Shown piece after piece: positions 32,443-43,550 of a stretch of 64,000 nucleotides of DNA. Both the position numbers and the translations under genes were made by a program. A model generated the notes under the pieces. It saw nothing but the letters and a program-made list of their open reading frames with translations, searched no databases and was not told where the DNA came from. Source of the stretch: Epithemia pelagica (Eukaryota; Bacillariophyta; Bacillariophyceae; Surirellales; Surirellaceae); contig OX337231.1 in the NCBI GenBank assembly GCA_946965045.2, positions 1,612,001 to 1,676,000 of the forward strand, read 5' to 3'. Numbering within the stretch: position 1 is the first letter of the stretch; each line of letters opens with the position of its first letter.

Positions 32443-33507
32443 CTATAGCGGTTTACCATCGGCTCCCAACAGTCCCGAAGAAGCGGAAGAATTGTCGTTC
32501 CCGTCCAACTTTTTGCCGTCGGCTCCGAGCAAAGTAGGGCTGCCACCAATTCCTGCTGTTAAGATCTCGATCAACTGAATCTTGAAGAAAAGTGTGCTAC
32601 CCCCAGGAATACGCCCATCCGGTGTGCCTTCCTCTCCATAGGCGAGGTTTGCAGGGATTCCCAACATGGCAGTTTCTCCTTCATGCATTTTCAGGACACC
32701 TTCTCTCCATCCGGGAATCACACCAGCCAGCGGAAACGACACTGGCTCACCTTTCACTGTCGAATCGAAAACTGTGCCATCGGCCAGCGTTCCGTGGTAG
32801 TGGATTTTGACTGTTGAAGATCGAGTGGGCCTCGTCCCCTTGCCTGGCCCTTCTGGCCCCGGTTCCAATACGTGCAACACCACACCCGAATCTAAAACTT
32901 CAACGCCTGGAGTTTGCTTCATATTGTCCAACATTTCCTGACCTGCCTGTTGCAGACGGACCTTAATGGCGTTTGCGCGCACTTGGACAAGTTCATTCAA
33001 GTCTTGACCACGTTTTTTCAGGAGCTCTTGCTGGCCTTCGTCTGACAATCTTCCGACGACAGTATCAAGCAATCCTTTGGCGACTTTTGCCAGTTCGTCT
33101 CCAGTCTCCACAAGAGGTCTAACATCTCCCAGTTGTCGCGCCAAGTTGACCCCCAATGCATACATAAGTTCATCGTGCGAGCCAGGATCCATCGGGGGCT
33201 CATCAATCACACCTGCAGTTTGTCTTTCCCCAGATGCAGATTCCACCTTTTTGGGCACTGCGGAATCTGATGTTGTAGCAGAGTCATCATCAACCGTCAT
33301 TGGTAACGCCACCGGTGAGGTAGGCCGCATACTAAAAGCGATCGTGCGTGTGGCTGGCAGCGATTTCGCTACTGTGCGTGACGGGTGGGGACGAAAGGCT
33401 TGAGTTTTCACAACAAAAGCTTCGATCACAAGATGTTCAGATCGGATAAGAAACGACACAAGAAAGACGAGTAAAGTTGATAATACAGAGCCAAGCAAAC
33501 GGTTCAT
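32443..33507 (-). CDS. FKBP-type peptidyl-prolyl isomerase, probably plastid
   Basis: A single exon of 354 aa. The N-terminus has a long hydrophobic signal (LLGSVLSTLLVFLVSFLI) followed by an EAF-type phenylalanine near residue 31, as in diatom plastid presequences. Residues about 110-190 form the helical FKBP N-terminal dimerisation region (YALGVNLARQLGD, LLKKRGQDLNELV). The catalytic domain runs from about 220 to 320, with VKIHYHGTLADGTVFDST, VIPGWREGVLKM, G-TAML-IPANLAYGE and IPGGSTLFFKIQLIEI. It should catalyse proline cis-trans isomerisation and chaperone folding. The tail repeats LLGADGK twice. It is the Mip/FkpA-like type fused to a targeting sequence. Confidence 0.92.
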   Translation of the reverse strand: MNRLLGSVLSTLLVFLVSFLIRSEHLVIEAFVVKTQAFRPHPSRTVAKSLPATRTIAFSMRPTSPVALPMTVDDDSATTSDSAVPKKVESASGERQTAGVIDEPPMDPGSHDELMYALGVNLARQLGDVRPLVETGDELAKVAKGLLDTVVGRLSDEGQQELLKKRGQDLNELVQVRANAIKVRLQQAGQEMLDNMKQTPGVEVLDSGVVLHVLEPGPEGPGKGTRPTRSSTVKIHYHGTLADGTVFDSTVKGEPVSFPLAGVIPGWREGVLKMHEGETAMLGIPANLAYGEEGTPDGRIPGGSTLFFKIQLIEILTAGIGGSPTLLGADGKKLDGNDNSSASSGLLGADGKPL

Positions 33508-34086
33508 CCCGACTGCGACTGTTCGTTTGGTTTCTAACTCGAGACGAACCCCAACGCGAGTAGATCTTCATGTACTCGTATGTGTGTCTCTCTAGCAGCA
33601 AAAATGCCGCTGCGTTTGGATTCTGTGGCGGCGATGAAAAGAGACGTGTGGGTGTGACTGTGGAGTGTAGAGTGTGGAGGGGAATGGGGAATGGGATATG
33701 GATGGTCCCGACCAGCGCCGACACCACCTGACACCCCTGGTCGGGAAATGACATCGGTGGAAAGAGGGCTTATTAAACATCGGTCAGGGAGGCAGGTCAT
33801 TCCTTAAGTAGTGTTAAAACCTTAGGACACAAGGAGCAGAATGAGACATAAACTCATTAAATACATTGTCTATACAATAAATCCTTCACAGCAATAAATC
33901 GCGCCGGGCGTCTATTCCATCTGCCACAAATAATGCATCGTAACACAAACATCACGTGACACAAACATCAAGGATACGGAGATCATACTCCTAGCTCCTA
34001 TTTAATCATATCACGAAGACGAAGGACAATTCTGAAATAAGCCAAATTATAAAATCCAGTAGAATACAAGAAAGATACTTCTCTCG
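33508..34086. promoter_or_regulatory. Spacer upstream of FKBP and downstream of the cullin
   Basis: These 579 bp contain the FKBP promoter and the cullin 3' region. The stretch 33640-33710 is GT/GA-rich (GTGTGGGTGTGACTGTGGAG and similar). No gene is supported. Confidence 0.35.
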
Positions 34087-36807
34087 CTAAGCAAGATAAT
34101 TGTACCGACTTCGATCTTTGGGATCTCGTTCCATGTATTCTCGTTCGATGAGGGATTCTATGCGTTTTTTCACATCCGCAGGTTGTGCAGGAACTTTTAC
34201 TTGTTCCAGTACTTCGGGTATCAAGGCATGGTGAAGAATCGTTTTCCGCGCCTTGAGGATTCGGACGAGAACTGCGTCGATAAGGTACAGTCGATCACGT
34301 GAAACCGCTTCGACTGTCTTATCCCGTTCTTCCTTTGTCTCCTTCATCATGATGTTATTAATACGAATCCGTCGCTGATTCGATTCAAACCCTTCATTAA
34401 TACTGAATACGTCAAAGTCCTCTACGTTCATTCGAACTTTCTTTTTCTTTGCTGGGTCAGTATCAGGATCAGCCTTGTGCAAAATTCGAGTGCCTTCTTT
34501 GCCCACAGATAGAGATTGCAGAACTCGCTCCATTTCGCTTCGATCTTCCAGTCCAACAGCTTTCATAAGATCAGGAAGCTTCCATTTTGACGTTGTTTCA
34601 AATTGAATCAGAACGAGTGCCTGACAAAGACTCACAACGAGTTCATACTGACGACCAAATCCGGAGCACTTCACAAGACAGTGCCCTAATGCGTACTGCC
34701 AATTCATGCGTCGTCCCTGATACTTTGTCTTGTAGTGCGTCGTGAATTGCTCTTGTTGATGACTCAGAGCATATGGTAATTGTAAATTCGGAAATTGAGG
34801 ATAGACAGGCCAATAGCCAGTCGTCAAAACTTGCACCTCCATCTCCACAGAACTGGTGACGGCACCATGACCAGACTGGGATTGCTTGTACACCATCATT
34901 GTTTCACGGCTCCAGTCAACATCTTGGAACATTCCTTCCATCTTTGATGTGTATGCCGCACCACATTCAGCTTTCAACATACTGCAGACCTGTTTCTCAA
35001 CGTCCATGGAAACAACTCTATTCCATAGAAGGCGTTTTGCCAAGTCTTTTTTGTAGAAGGCCTCAAAGACATCCTTGGCTTGAAGCGGAACAAAAACACC
35101 CGATATAATTTTTCCCAGCCAAGTGTCTGATTCTTGTTGGTACTGATCCATCTTTTTGTTGTTCCGTAGAATTTGGTCCAGAAACTTAGCCAGGGATTCA
35201 GCGACAGACGGTTTCGTATCTTGATTTGTCACCTCTTCCCATACGTTTTTCAGATTTATGAGGTCGCTCCCGTGAGGTAGAGAACGGATAAGATTGGACA
35301 GAGCATCTTGAAGTTTCAAGAGGTCTCCAATCGTCGAAACCTGGCTCAATGCGCCTGTGGCCGGAGGTTCCTTCTTCTTTTCAACTGCGATGGTTGACTT
35401 TGAATGCGTGTTTGCAAGACCCTTGACACGTTGGAGTCCAAGTGTCCGAGCAAATTGAGCAATCGCATGGGCCACTGCCGGTTGCCCGTTTGGTAACCTT
35501 CCCGCTAGAAGCCACAACTGCGAAATCGTGCTTTGGCCCTGCTCGTTGCCTTGACTCTTGGGTGCAATCGCGATGAAGCCCCCACCAAAAAGAGCTTCTT
35601 CCAGCAACGGATTGAAGTTACTGGGCTGTAGTAAAAGTCCGGGAGGGGGGAGTTTTCTCTTAAATGCCCCACTTGCAGTCCCTTCGTCCTCTGCCTTCAG
35701 GAGATGCGGAAGCAAAAGGCACTGTTCCAATATACTCATCAGCCACCCAGACGGTAACCAGGGCCATCGGTGAATGTGTTTATGTTTGTGAAAACAAAAA
35801 GATACAAACTGAACAGGTCGGTACGGAATTTCTGCCTCCCATGACAGTGACTCTCCCCTCCAGTAATCTTCCAAATCTTGCTGAATAGGAAGAACTGCCA
35901 GCAAGCCTAAGTCTTGCCACATGTACCATACTGACTGAGGATTGTGACGACCACTCAACTTCCCCACTATGTTGTCTCCTGTGCTGCCGATTTTAGGTGG
36001 ATTCCATTCATCCAACAGTGAGTGCAACCAACTTCGATAGAGAACCTTTTCTATTCCCAGTTTCGACAGCCGTTCTGCCCACACGGAAAGGCCCATTTGC
36101 CACAAGTTTTGCTGGGCATGAGGCGAAAAGGACGATCCGTTTGCATCTGAAAATGTATCCCCACCGAATTCTGAGGGCAGAGGTTTTGAGTTGCTTGAAC
36201 TAGATAATGGACCGCTGGGACCACGGATTGTCAAAACCTGTTGTGTATCTGCCTGCCAGACATGAGTGCGATCAAGAGGCAGAAAGACATGCTTGACGCA
36301 AAGCAGGTATTCGGTGTACGACTGGTAAAGAAACGGTATGAGTTCAAGAAGTGCGTGGTCACTACTTTCATCACCACCTGAGTCTGTCGCGGCACGAGAT
36401 GCTGTGTCGTCCGGTAGTACTTTCTCACAGGCCTTCTGCATTGAGCTTCGAAGATCATGGTACAATTGAGTTCCGAATTGATGCGAAACAAGATGAACAA
36501 CTGCAGTGTAAGCATTTTGCAACGATAAATTGAGGGGTGGTGAGGTCCCCTCACCAGCGCCCTTGGGTGCATGTTCTTGGAAAGCCGACAGGGCATTGGA
36601 AGAAAGCGACGAGGATCTCATAGAACCAAAACCAGCTGACCGCTTCTGGTCCAAGACCGAGAATGTCAACGTCATCAAGTCTGCGACGGTCTTCTCATAG
36701 TAGTTCGGGGGTAAAGTTGGAGGCTTTTGGTACGGACGAATCACAACCTTCTTGTTACCACTGGCTGCGCCCCCCCTCCCTTTCAGAAGAATCTTATTGC
36801 GGGGCAT
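34087..36807 (-). CDS. Cullin, CUL4-like ubiquitin-ligase scaffold
   Basis: A single exon of 906 aa. The N-terminus KKVVIRPYQKPPTLPPNYYEKT matches the CUL4 type, which docks DDB1. Cullin repeats follow. The cullin homology region includes DVFEAFYKKDLAKRLLWNR and LKAECGAAYTSKMEGMFQD, which bind the RING protein RBX1. The winged-helix tail has the neddylation site in AVLVRILKARK (Lys about 852) and ends YMERDPKDRSRYNYLA. CUL4 complexes ubiquitinate chromatin, replication and repair factors in the nucleus. About 200 extra residues lie between the N-terminal repeats, mostly Ser/Gly/Lys-rich loops. Subfamily choice rests on the N-terminus. Confidence 0.93.
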   Translation of the reverse strand: MPRNKILLKGRGGAASGNKKVVIRPYQKPPTLPPNYYEKTVADLMTLTFSVLDQKRSAGFGSMRSSSLSSNALSAFQEHAPKGAGEGTSPPLNLSLQNAYTAVVHLVSHQFGTQLYHDLRSSMQKACEKVLPDDTASRAATDSGGDESSDHALLELIPFLYQSYTEYLLCVKHVFLPLDRTHVWQADTQQVLTIRGPSGPLSSSSNSKPLPSEFGGDTFSDANGSSFSPHAQQNLWQMGLSVWAERLSKLGIEKVLYRSWLHSLLDEWNPPKIGSTGDNIVGKLSGRHNPQSVWYMWQDLGLLAVLPIQQDLEDYWRGESLSWEAEIPYRPVQFVSFCFHKHKHIHRWPWLPSGWLMSILEQCLLLPHLLKAEDEGTASGAFKRKLPPPGLLLQPSNFNPLLEEALFGGGFIAIAPKSQGNEQGQSTISQLWLLAGRLPNGQPAVAHAIAQFARTLGLQRVKGLANTHSKSTIAVEKKKEPPATGALSQVSTIGDLLKLQDALSNLIRSLPHGSDLINLKNVWEEVTNQDTKPSVAESLAKFLDQILRNNKKMDQYQQESDTWLGKIISGVFVPLQAKDVFEAFYKKDLAKRLLWNRVVSMDVEKQVCSMLKAECGAAYTSKMEGMFQDVDWSRETMMVYKQSQSGHGAVTSSVEMEVQVLTTGYWPVYPQFPNLQLPYALSHQQEQFTTHYKTKYQGRRMNWQYALGHCLVKCSGFGRQYELVVSLCQALVLIQFETTSKWKLPDLMKAVGLEDRSEMERVLQSLSVGKEGTRILHKADPDTDPAKKKKVRMNVEDFDVFSINEGFESNQRRIRINNIMMKETKEERDKTVEAVSRDRLYLIDAVLVRILKARKTILHHALIPEVLEQVKVPAQPADVKKRIESLIEREYMERDPKDRSRYNYLA

Positions 36808-37326
36808 CTTCTTCTCCTAAAGCATTAGATCAGGTCTGAATCAAGACCACAGTGAATGAATATTGGGTCAGCCTAAAGCAACGAGATAAGAGAGACACAG
36901 CGGAGAGCGCAAGCATGAATCCGCACCGGGGTCGGAGAGCAATGCACTCATCATCTGCGTCTGACCGCCAGTCAACCGACCGTGCAACTCCCGAGCGGAG
37001 GAAATCCTGTTGGTATTCGTGACTGGCGGTCCTGGGGGCAATTGAGTCCTGTAACTTGAACCAGAATATCACTTCGTCTGGGTAGTGGGTATGCCGATAG
37101 CCGACTAAGTACGCTCAGTACAAAAAATAAGTAAAGTACACAAAATGTTATAGTAGACGTCATACCAGACTTACTCTACCACTCTACAATACCGGTAGCT
37201 CTCTCTAGCTACTCTAGCTCTCTACTCTAGAGAGAGCTAGAGGGTGTTAAAAGACTCTCGCTAGTAGTAGAGGAATATACCTACCTAGAGAGTTGGAGAG
37301 GTCAGAGTACTCTTAGGAATACACTC
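36808..37326. promoter_or_regulatory. Cullin upstream region, CT/AG-rich
   Basis: No gene was found. From about 37170 the sequence becomes a simple mix of CTCTAG and CTAGAG units that leads into the 62-bp tandem repeat. Confidence 0.4.
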
Positions 37327-37575
37327 CTAGCTAGAGAGCTACAAACATACAGCGAATGCTCTTTCTCTTATTAGAAAAGTTCATACAGCTAGCTAGAGAG
37401 CTGCAAACATACAGCGAATGCTCTTACTCTTATTAGAAAAGTTCATATAGCTAGCTAGAGAGCTGCAAACATACAGCGAATGCTCTTACTCTTATTAGAA
37501 AAGTTCATACAGCTAGCTAGAGAGCTACGAACATACAGCGAATGCTCTTACTCTTTTTGAGTAGTTCATACAGCT
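37327..37575. repeat. Four-copy tandem repeat, 62-63 bp unit
   Basis: Copies start at 37327, 37389, 37451 and 37514, each opening with CTAGCTAGAGAGCT and containing CATACAGCGAATGCTCTT. The first three are nearly identical; the fourth diverges near its end. It is a minisatellite with no coding content. Confidence 0.85.
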
Positions 37576-37780
37576 GTTTACTCGTATTGTTTTCTGTTTT
37601 CTCTTTTCCTATTCGTAGTAGTTCGTAGTTCGTAGTAGTAGTGATTCTTTTCAATTATTTAATTTACTACACATTAAACATCAGTATTATATATTATTTA
37701 TTTTTTGGAGACCTACTCAAGCAACTCCGACCTTGTTGTGATCCCGAATCCCTACCGACAAAACAAACTCATTCACACTC

Positions 37781-38284
37781 ATGTCATCCCACGAGTATGT
37801 GAAACATATCAAGATCCACTTGGACAAGAGTGCAGTCCAAATCAACCGTACCAAGTTGAAAGAAATCGTGGGCAACTGCTTCACATTCATCACAGAACTA
37901 GACCACAATGTCTCTACGAACGAAAGAGAATTTCTGAAAGAAAAAGTCAATTCTAAAGCAATTCCCCAACCAAAAATATTGGTCAAAGACCACAAGAAAC
38001 AGAATCCTGATGGCAGCTTCCCCACCAGACTTGTAGTTCCTGCAACCAACTTCACCACTGGCTTCCCAAAGGTTGGGTATTTGGGTATCAAGAGTCTTTT
38101 CAAAAAGCACAAGGTGTAACACAGACAACGAAACATTGTCCAAGCCTCCGACCTCAAAGAAAAGCTTGAGAAACTTAACATCACCACAAACAATGCTACA
38201 ATAGTTTCAGTGGACGCAGAAGCAATGTACCCATCCATCAAATTTCAACCCTGATATATGACGCAGTCCACTACTACACTGAAG
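37781..38284 (+). pseudogene. 5' fragment of a decayed Penelope-like reverse transcriptase
   Basis: The frame reads KILVKDHKKQNPDGSFPTRLV (a region preceding RT motif A in this class), passes an in-frame TAA at 38117-38119, and continues in the same frame to motif A (VSVDAEAMYPSIKF) before a TGA at 38252. A two-base shift then gives LIYDAVHYYTEA, which runs to the CTAG at 38285. The text resembles reverse transcriptases of the Penelope-like type. Stop and frameshift show it is dead. The rest of the gene lies on the far side of the 8.4-kb insertion, from 46708. Confidence 0.65.
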
Positions 38285-38288
38285 CTAG

Positions 38289-38478
38289 TGCCTCCTCTAG
38301 CCGTGTGCCCATTACACGCCAAAATGGGCCGTTGGGCACATATTTTCAACTAGATAGAACATGATCAATATTAGGCCTACGGCAACATGTGGATGCCCAA
38401 ACTTTTTCTTCAAGACATCCTCTGTCACCATTGGATACCACATGACACCCATATATGACATATCTAGGTCATAGGAGC
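38289..38478. repeat. Left terminal inverted repeat of the 8.4-kb element
   Basis: This 190-bp arm matches the reverse complement of 46518-46707 with scattered mismatches. Just inside it (38510-38555) GTGGGCACA-type motifs recur three times; the mirrored motif occurs twice inside the right arm near 46460-46485. They may be transposase-binding sites. Confidence 0.8.
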
Positions 38479-38989
38479 ATCTCCATTGGGGGGTTGTGCT
38501 CGATTTTTGACATGTGGGCACATGTGGGCACAGGTGGGGACATAGTGGGCACATTGCTTCGGCAGGTCCTATGACAGTCCTATGACGATGATAGGACGTC
38601 GTGATGTTACCTGCATCCAAAGCAGTACTTTCGCGCCATTTTTTGTGCCATGGTCGGCTTTCTCAACGTGTCCCGGACTCCTCTGGACCCGCGCTGATTC
38701 GGAACCAATCGGAACTCCATGGGGGACCAGGGGGGAATTTTTGTCGAAAAGATTGTGACGATCAACTGACGACAGACGACCACACAATGGCAAGTTACAT
38801 GTTTTTCCCTCCATTTGAACAGTCCCCATCGGGATTATTCATCATGAAGAGCATGTGCTCATGAGATCGAACCTTTTGGTAATGAGGATCATTACCAAAA
38901 GTGTCAATTTCTTGAGCACAAGGACAACGAGGTGCAGGTGACGACGACGACAACAACAACAACAACAAGCACGAGGACACTGAAAGAAA
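38479..38989. promoter_or_regulatory. Subterminal and promoter region of the transposase gene
   Basis: These 511 bp lie between the left arm and the transposase ATG. They contain GTGGGCACA repeats at 38510-38555 and a CAA-rich 5' leader at 38940-38970. No separate gene was seen. Confidence 0.4.
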
Positions 38990-41900
38990 ATGCCAGCAGG
39001 TGTTGGAACAACAGGTCGGTTGGGTCCTGGGTCCAGGGCATTTCTCAGAGGCAGCAAGGAACCTGTGCTAATTGTCCGAGCCCTTGCGAACAAGTCATGG
39101 GAAGTTGAGCGGCTTGACAAGAGGGATGGCAGTAGAACAGGTGAGCTGATGAACAAGACCTCTTATCAGCTGAAGAAGATACAACGAGGCGATAGCTTTC
39201 CTGGGGAATACCGAGTGCAGCAGACAGTGGCAAGAACAACTGCAACAACAGCAACAACATCAACAGCAACTACCACCACTGCTGCTTCCAACCAACAGCA
39301 ACGGCAAGAACAACAGCAAGAAGGCTCGTCAAATGAGGAGGAGGCTTTGGTTGTTGTTAACAGCTTTGCATCATCTGGTGCAGCCAACAACGAGGGTCCT
39401 CAACAAGAAGGAGGGGAGAATCAAACAGGTATTGAAGTTCTTGTTGCTCGTCAGGGTGGTAGTCAGCAGCAGCAGCGGAATGAGAACCACAACCAGCAAC
39501 ATCAAAGAACACAACAACAAGAACACATTGCCATGACGGCCGAGAATACAAGAGATGATGACGAGGGATTTGAAGTTGTGGCATTGAGCAACCGTGAACA
39601 GGCTCAGGATGAAGATGAGCAGAACAACAACAACAACAACGGGCAGGACAGTGCAATGGCAGGCCCGAGCGCCGAACAACGAGAACACACGACACACACA
39701 AACAACACTTCGAGCAACACCAGGAGTGAACCCACCCAAGTCATGGATGGGGATGCAGGTGGTGACGGTCAGCGTGGTGGTGATACCGTCCCTGTCGTTC
39801 GTACTCGTGAGGACGCGCACAACGTGGTCGAGACAATTCTCAATGACGACGACGACCGGAGTTGGATTTCCGACGTTGGAATTGCTGGTCCACCAGCAGT
39901 GGAGCAGCAGGAACGTGAAGTCGCGAGGAATGACCAGAACCTTTCTGGTCGCACTTTCCAACACACAACAGATGAGGATAATGCATCAGCCGTGTCGTTG
40001 GATGACTACTTCAACGACTTGGAGGACTATCTGTTTTTGTTTTCGGACGACGAGGATGCCATTGATCCTAACAGTTTGGCACTCGCACACGAAATTGAGA
40101 GCAGGGAGGAGCACAGGAACAGGTATACAAACTATATAAACAGAAAGAAACAACTGATAGAAGAAAACTGGACAGTGACCCTCGAGCCACCCAGCGAAAA
40201 TGGTATTGATATTGGCGACAGAGTCCGGGAGAACAAAAGGAACAATCCACGTTTCGGAATTGTGGTTGAAAAGCATCCGGATAGTATCCCTGGCACTCCT
40301 TTGTGGAATGTGCTCTTCGACGGAGACGAGGAAGAGACACTAGCGCTTACAGGCAGGAATGACCTGCGCAAGATTTATGACAATCGGAGTTTCACTTGGC
40401 AAATTGTTGATGGCGATACAGTACCCGACAACCTTGTTGAAGAATTCGAGAGTGTTGGTGTTGTTGGCTTTGACTTTCGCCAGTCATTTGCTCACAGCAA
40501 CTTGTCTACAACAAACCAACGCTATGACTTTCCATTCCTGCGTCTGCTGATCCACATGTGGCCAGGTAAGTCGTTGATTGTCGAGTTTCCTGTTGGTGTC
40601 ACAATGAAAAGGGTCTCAGTATTAATGGCGTGTTTGTCTTACAGGGAGTTGGCGAGAGCAGCTGCATAGGTTGAATGAAGCAATCAACGAACGCAATCAG
40701 GGCAGAGTCCGAAGCCGCCATATCCGTTGCGTCACAGAGCATGAGTGGTGGGCATGGTGGGGCATTCTTATCGGAGCAGCACCCTGCCACAAAGGTGGTA
40801 TTCGGCTCTTCGATGATACGTCGTCAACTTCACATCGTCAGTTTTCTCCGAAAGTGAATGCCAGCAAAGGTGGCATGGATCTCATGTCCAAGACTCGGTT
40901 CTTCGACATCAAGGAGATTCTTCCCTGTGCCTTTGAAGGGGACAACCACGGTGCGAAATGGAACCAGATCAAACCGTTGGTTGACGGTTTCAACAGCAAC
41001 CGTCGGAAAACAGTTGCCGCCTCATCAACAATTACGTTGGATGAGGCAATGTGCGCGTTCCAACCACGGACAACGAAGACATCAACACTCCCCCATTTGT
41101 CTTACGTCCAACGCAAACCCAAACCATTGGGGACGGAGTTCAAGGTAATGTTTGCTTTTCCGAACTGACTGCCTTTGCAGGTGACCAACTCATCCGTTTG
41201 ATTGTCGTTTGTTTTGTTCAAAAAGGTTTCTGGTGACACAGCAACAGGTTGTCTTCTCTTCCTTGAGATACAGGAAGGGAAGATCCCAATGCGGCGCAAG
41301 AAGTTTATGGCAGATGGAGGCATGACGGTAGGAACGTCGCTTCGATTGGTGGAAGGCTCGGAATATTCTGGCCAGTCAGTGCTTGAGCGTGTTGGAGCTC
41401 AGAGCCAAGGAAGCACAAGGCCCCTTGTATGTGCAGATTCTTGGTTTGGCAGCGTCAAGCTTGTCGAAGCCATGAAGTGCATGTACCGTGAACCACGAGA
41501 GCCGACAGCTCGTGATCGTCGGACCTACACTCTGTGTGTAGACAAAGTGCGGGGGAACAACCAGGATGCGCCCGAAGTCATTTGTTCCATCAAAACCAAC
41601 AATGGCTTGTTCCCCCAAGAAGAATTGAAAAAGGAGATGGAACCCTTTCCATCGGGATCGTATCTTGTGATGGAGAGCGTGGCACCAGGTACCAACGTCA
41701 ACCTGGTTGCCATCGCATACAAATACAATTCACGCAAGACTCTCTTTTTCGCCATGTCAAGAGATGCGGAGACTACGGAGCCTGGCCTCCCCTACGTGGC
41801 CAGGTTCGCTGATGAACATGGCAACGTCAGAGAGCGCCGCGTCCTACGGCCGAAATGTTTGTCTGTGTATTTTGGAGCGGCCAATCTCATTGATGTCCAC

Positions 41901-42737
41901 AATCACCTTCGACAGGGTGTGTTGCGGCTTGAAATGCTGTGGAAAACGCCAAACCCATGGTTTAGGCTTATCACCACGATAATCGGTATCACGGTGGTTG
42001 ATTGTTTTTTGGCGACCAAGTACCATTTGGGTGGCAGGCAGTCTCCAGTCTCGTCGGGAGTGGAGTATTTTGCAGATTGTTTGGCATGGGATCTTTCCCA
42101 CAACCAGTTAAACAACAACCTTGACCGTCGAGGTCAGGCCCGCCCCAATATTGCTTCAAATGTCGTTGAAGCTGAGGATGGTACTGCTGGACTTCAGCAA
42201 AGGTCGCTGACAGAACAGGCCACACAATTCGCAAAGCAGATGCTGGAGGAGGCGTTTATGGCTCAGTTCGGGGCCTCAACTGCTAGTGCTCCTGGCTTGA
42301 GCCGATGTCCTCCGATTTCAGTTGTTGATTTACAATCCACACAGCACCCCATCGTTTCCCCAACGGAGTCATTGACGGTTCAGGATGATGATGCCACGGC
42401 GTGTATTCCTTGCGACTCTGGAGTTCCACCATCTGGAGTCTTTTCTCACAAGCCCATCCCAAATCCCGAACGAGTCCAGGATGCGGATGGCAAGATACGT
42501 CCAAGCGCACGTCGATGCGTCATCTGTCGCATGAAGACGAGAGCACTTTGCGGACATCCTGCTTGTCTTGCAAAAACGAAGACCCGCAAGGTACCGGGAA
42601 CGGACGAGACCAAGACCCTCAAAGGTATTGGACTATGCAACGATAACAAGATTCGTTCTGGGATGACCCGCACCTGTGTTGAAGAGCACAGATACCAAAT
42701 GGAGATCCTCCGAATGCAACAACAGAACACAGCTTGA
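38990..42737 (+). CDS. piggyBac-like DDE transposase, intact
   Basis: Exons are 38990-40565, 40645-41144 and 41226-42737 (introns 79 and 81 nt; phases 1 and 0), giving 1,195 aa in one frame. Residues 1-330 are low-complexity, Gln/Thr/Asn/Glu-rich. The DDE_Tnp_1_7-type core begins around FLRLLIHMWPG. Catalytic acids are placed in TLDEAMCAFQPR (Asp near 658), CADSWFGS (Asp near 763) and NLIDVHNHLRQG (Asp near 915). The neighbouring text YVQRKPKPLGTEFKV--D--TG matches the family pattern around the first Asp. The C-terminus has a Cys/His domain (RRCVICRMKTRALCGHPACL), as piggyBac enzymes use to bind their ends. A second Asp that usually follows the third acid is Asn here. Predicted activity is cut-and-paste transposition in the nucleus. 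Confidence 0.88.
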
Positions 42738-42847
42738 TTTCACGACGATTGCTCTATGATTTAGTATGAAAATGAAAATACACAATACATGATTAGGTAA
42801 GACCAATACATAGTTCTATTTGAAGTTACATCCATACAGTTCGAACT
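42143..42847. repeat. Direct repeat A, copy 1 (transposase C-terminus and 3' region)
   Basis: This stretch of about 705 bp recurs at 43836-44495. It covers the last 200 codons of the transposase, the stop and about 110 bp of 3' sequence (GATTTAGTATGAAAATGAAA is identical in both). The 3' part is better conserved than the coding part. Confidence 0.85.
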
Positions 42848-42861
42848 AGTGCACTTATATC

Positions 42862-43437
42862 CTACATAGGAGTAGTCAGTTTCTTGATCACAATATTGGC
42901 AGTCTTGTCATCGTCTTTTCCCTCAACAGATTTGCATACTAGCTTCTCGTTGAGAAGTTTCAGAAACGTCGTGGCTCCAACGACACTCATCTTAACCGTG
43001 ACAACCATGGGCTCCATTGTCATCACGGTGTTAAGTGAGTGTGTCGTAGCAATCACGATCTTGCTCTTGACAACTTTGCCACTACTTGACTGAAGAATCG
43101 TCGTATCAAGTTGATTGTTGATATATTGCAGTGGGATGACGAGCTCTGGGACAGAATCATCCTTTTTGGTGCGGTCAAAGAAGCGAATTGAGACTGCATT
43201 CGTGTTGACTCGAGACAAATAAGTTCGCTGCAACAGCAACACACCACGATCAACAATCAACCGACCATCAGCAGAACATTCTCCGGCACTCTTCAGGTAC
43301 ACATTCACCCCCGCTTCTCCAAACACTGTCACTGTCTCCCCCTTTGTTTCAAGCGACTGACCACCATCATAAACCACTGTGAACCCATTAACGAGTTTCA
43401 TCGTCTCAAACCTCTTGCTTCCTTTCCTTGAATTCAT
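42862..43437 (-). CDS. Unknown 191-aa antisense protein in the 8.4-kb element
   Basis: The frame starts at the ATG at 43437 (the TTG at 43449 is rejected) and runs 191 aa toward the transposase, ending 125 bp from its stop. Composition is regular and protein-like, with alternating beta-type strands (LVNGFTVVYDGG, VTVFGEAGVNVYLKS, DGRLIVDRGVLLL, TMEPMVVTVKMSV). No domain is recognised. Its 3' end is partly repeated at about 44500-44545, so it was present before repeat A was duplicated. It may be an accessory gene of the element. An expressed gene is likely but unproven. Confidence 0.55.
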   Translation of the reverse strand: MNSRKGSKRFETMKLVNGFTVVYDGGQSLETKGETVTVFGEAGVNVYLKSAGECSADGRLIVDRGVLLLQRTYLSRVNTNAVSIRFFDRTKKDDSVPELVIPLQYINNQLDTTILQSSSGKVVKSKIVIATTHSLNTVMTMEPMVVTVKMSVVGATTFLKLLNEKLVCKSVEGKDDDKTANIVIKKLTTPM

Positions 43438-43550
43438 CTTTCTGGACAAAGTGATGCAACAAGTGTGAGTGCTTGTTGGGGAGACAGTTCTAACAGCTTG
43501 TTTACTTACTTGCCGTCGTGCCGTCTTTCCACCAAAGAACTACTGTGTCT

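Noticed and set aside
37327-37575. Regular repeats considered as a CRISPR array
   Set aside because: The units are contiguous without unique spacers; this is a tandem minisatellite in a eukaryotic genome.
41181-41225. TTTGCAG acceptor at 41180 for transposase intron 2
   Set aside because: Reading on from it meets a TGA within seven codons; the acceptor at 41225 restores the family pattern.
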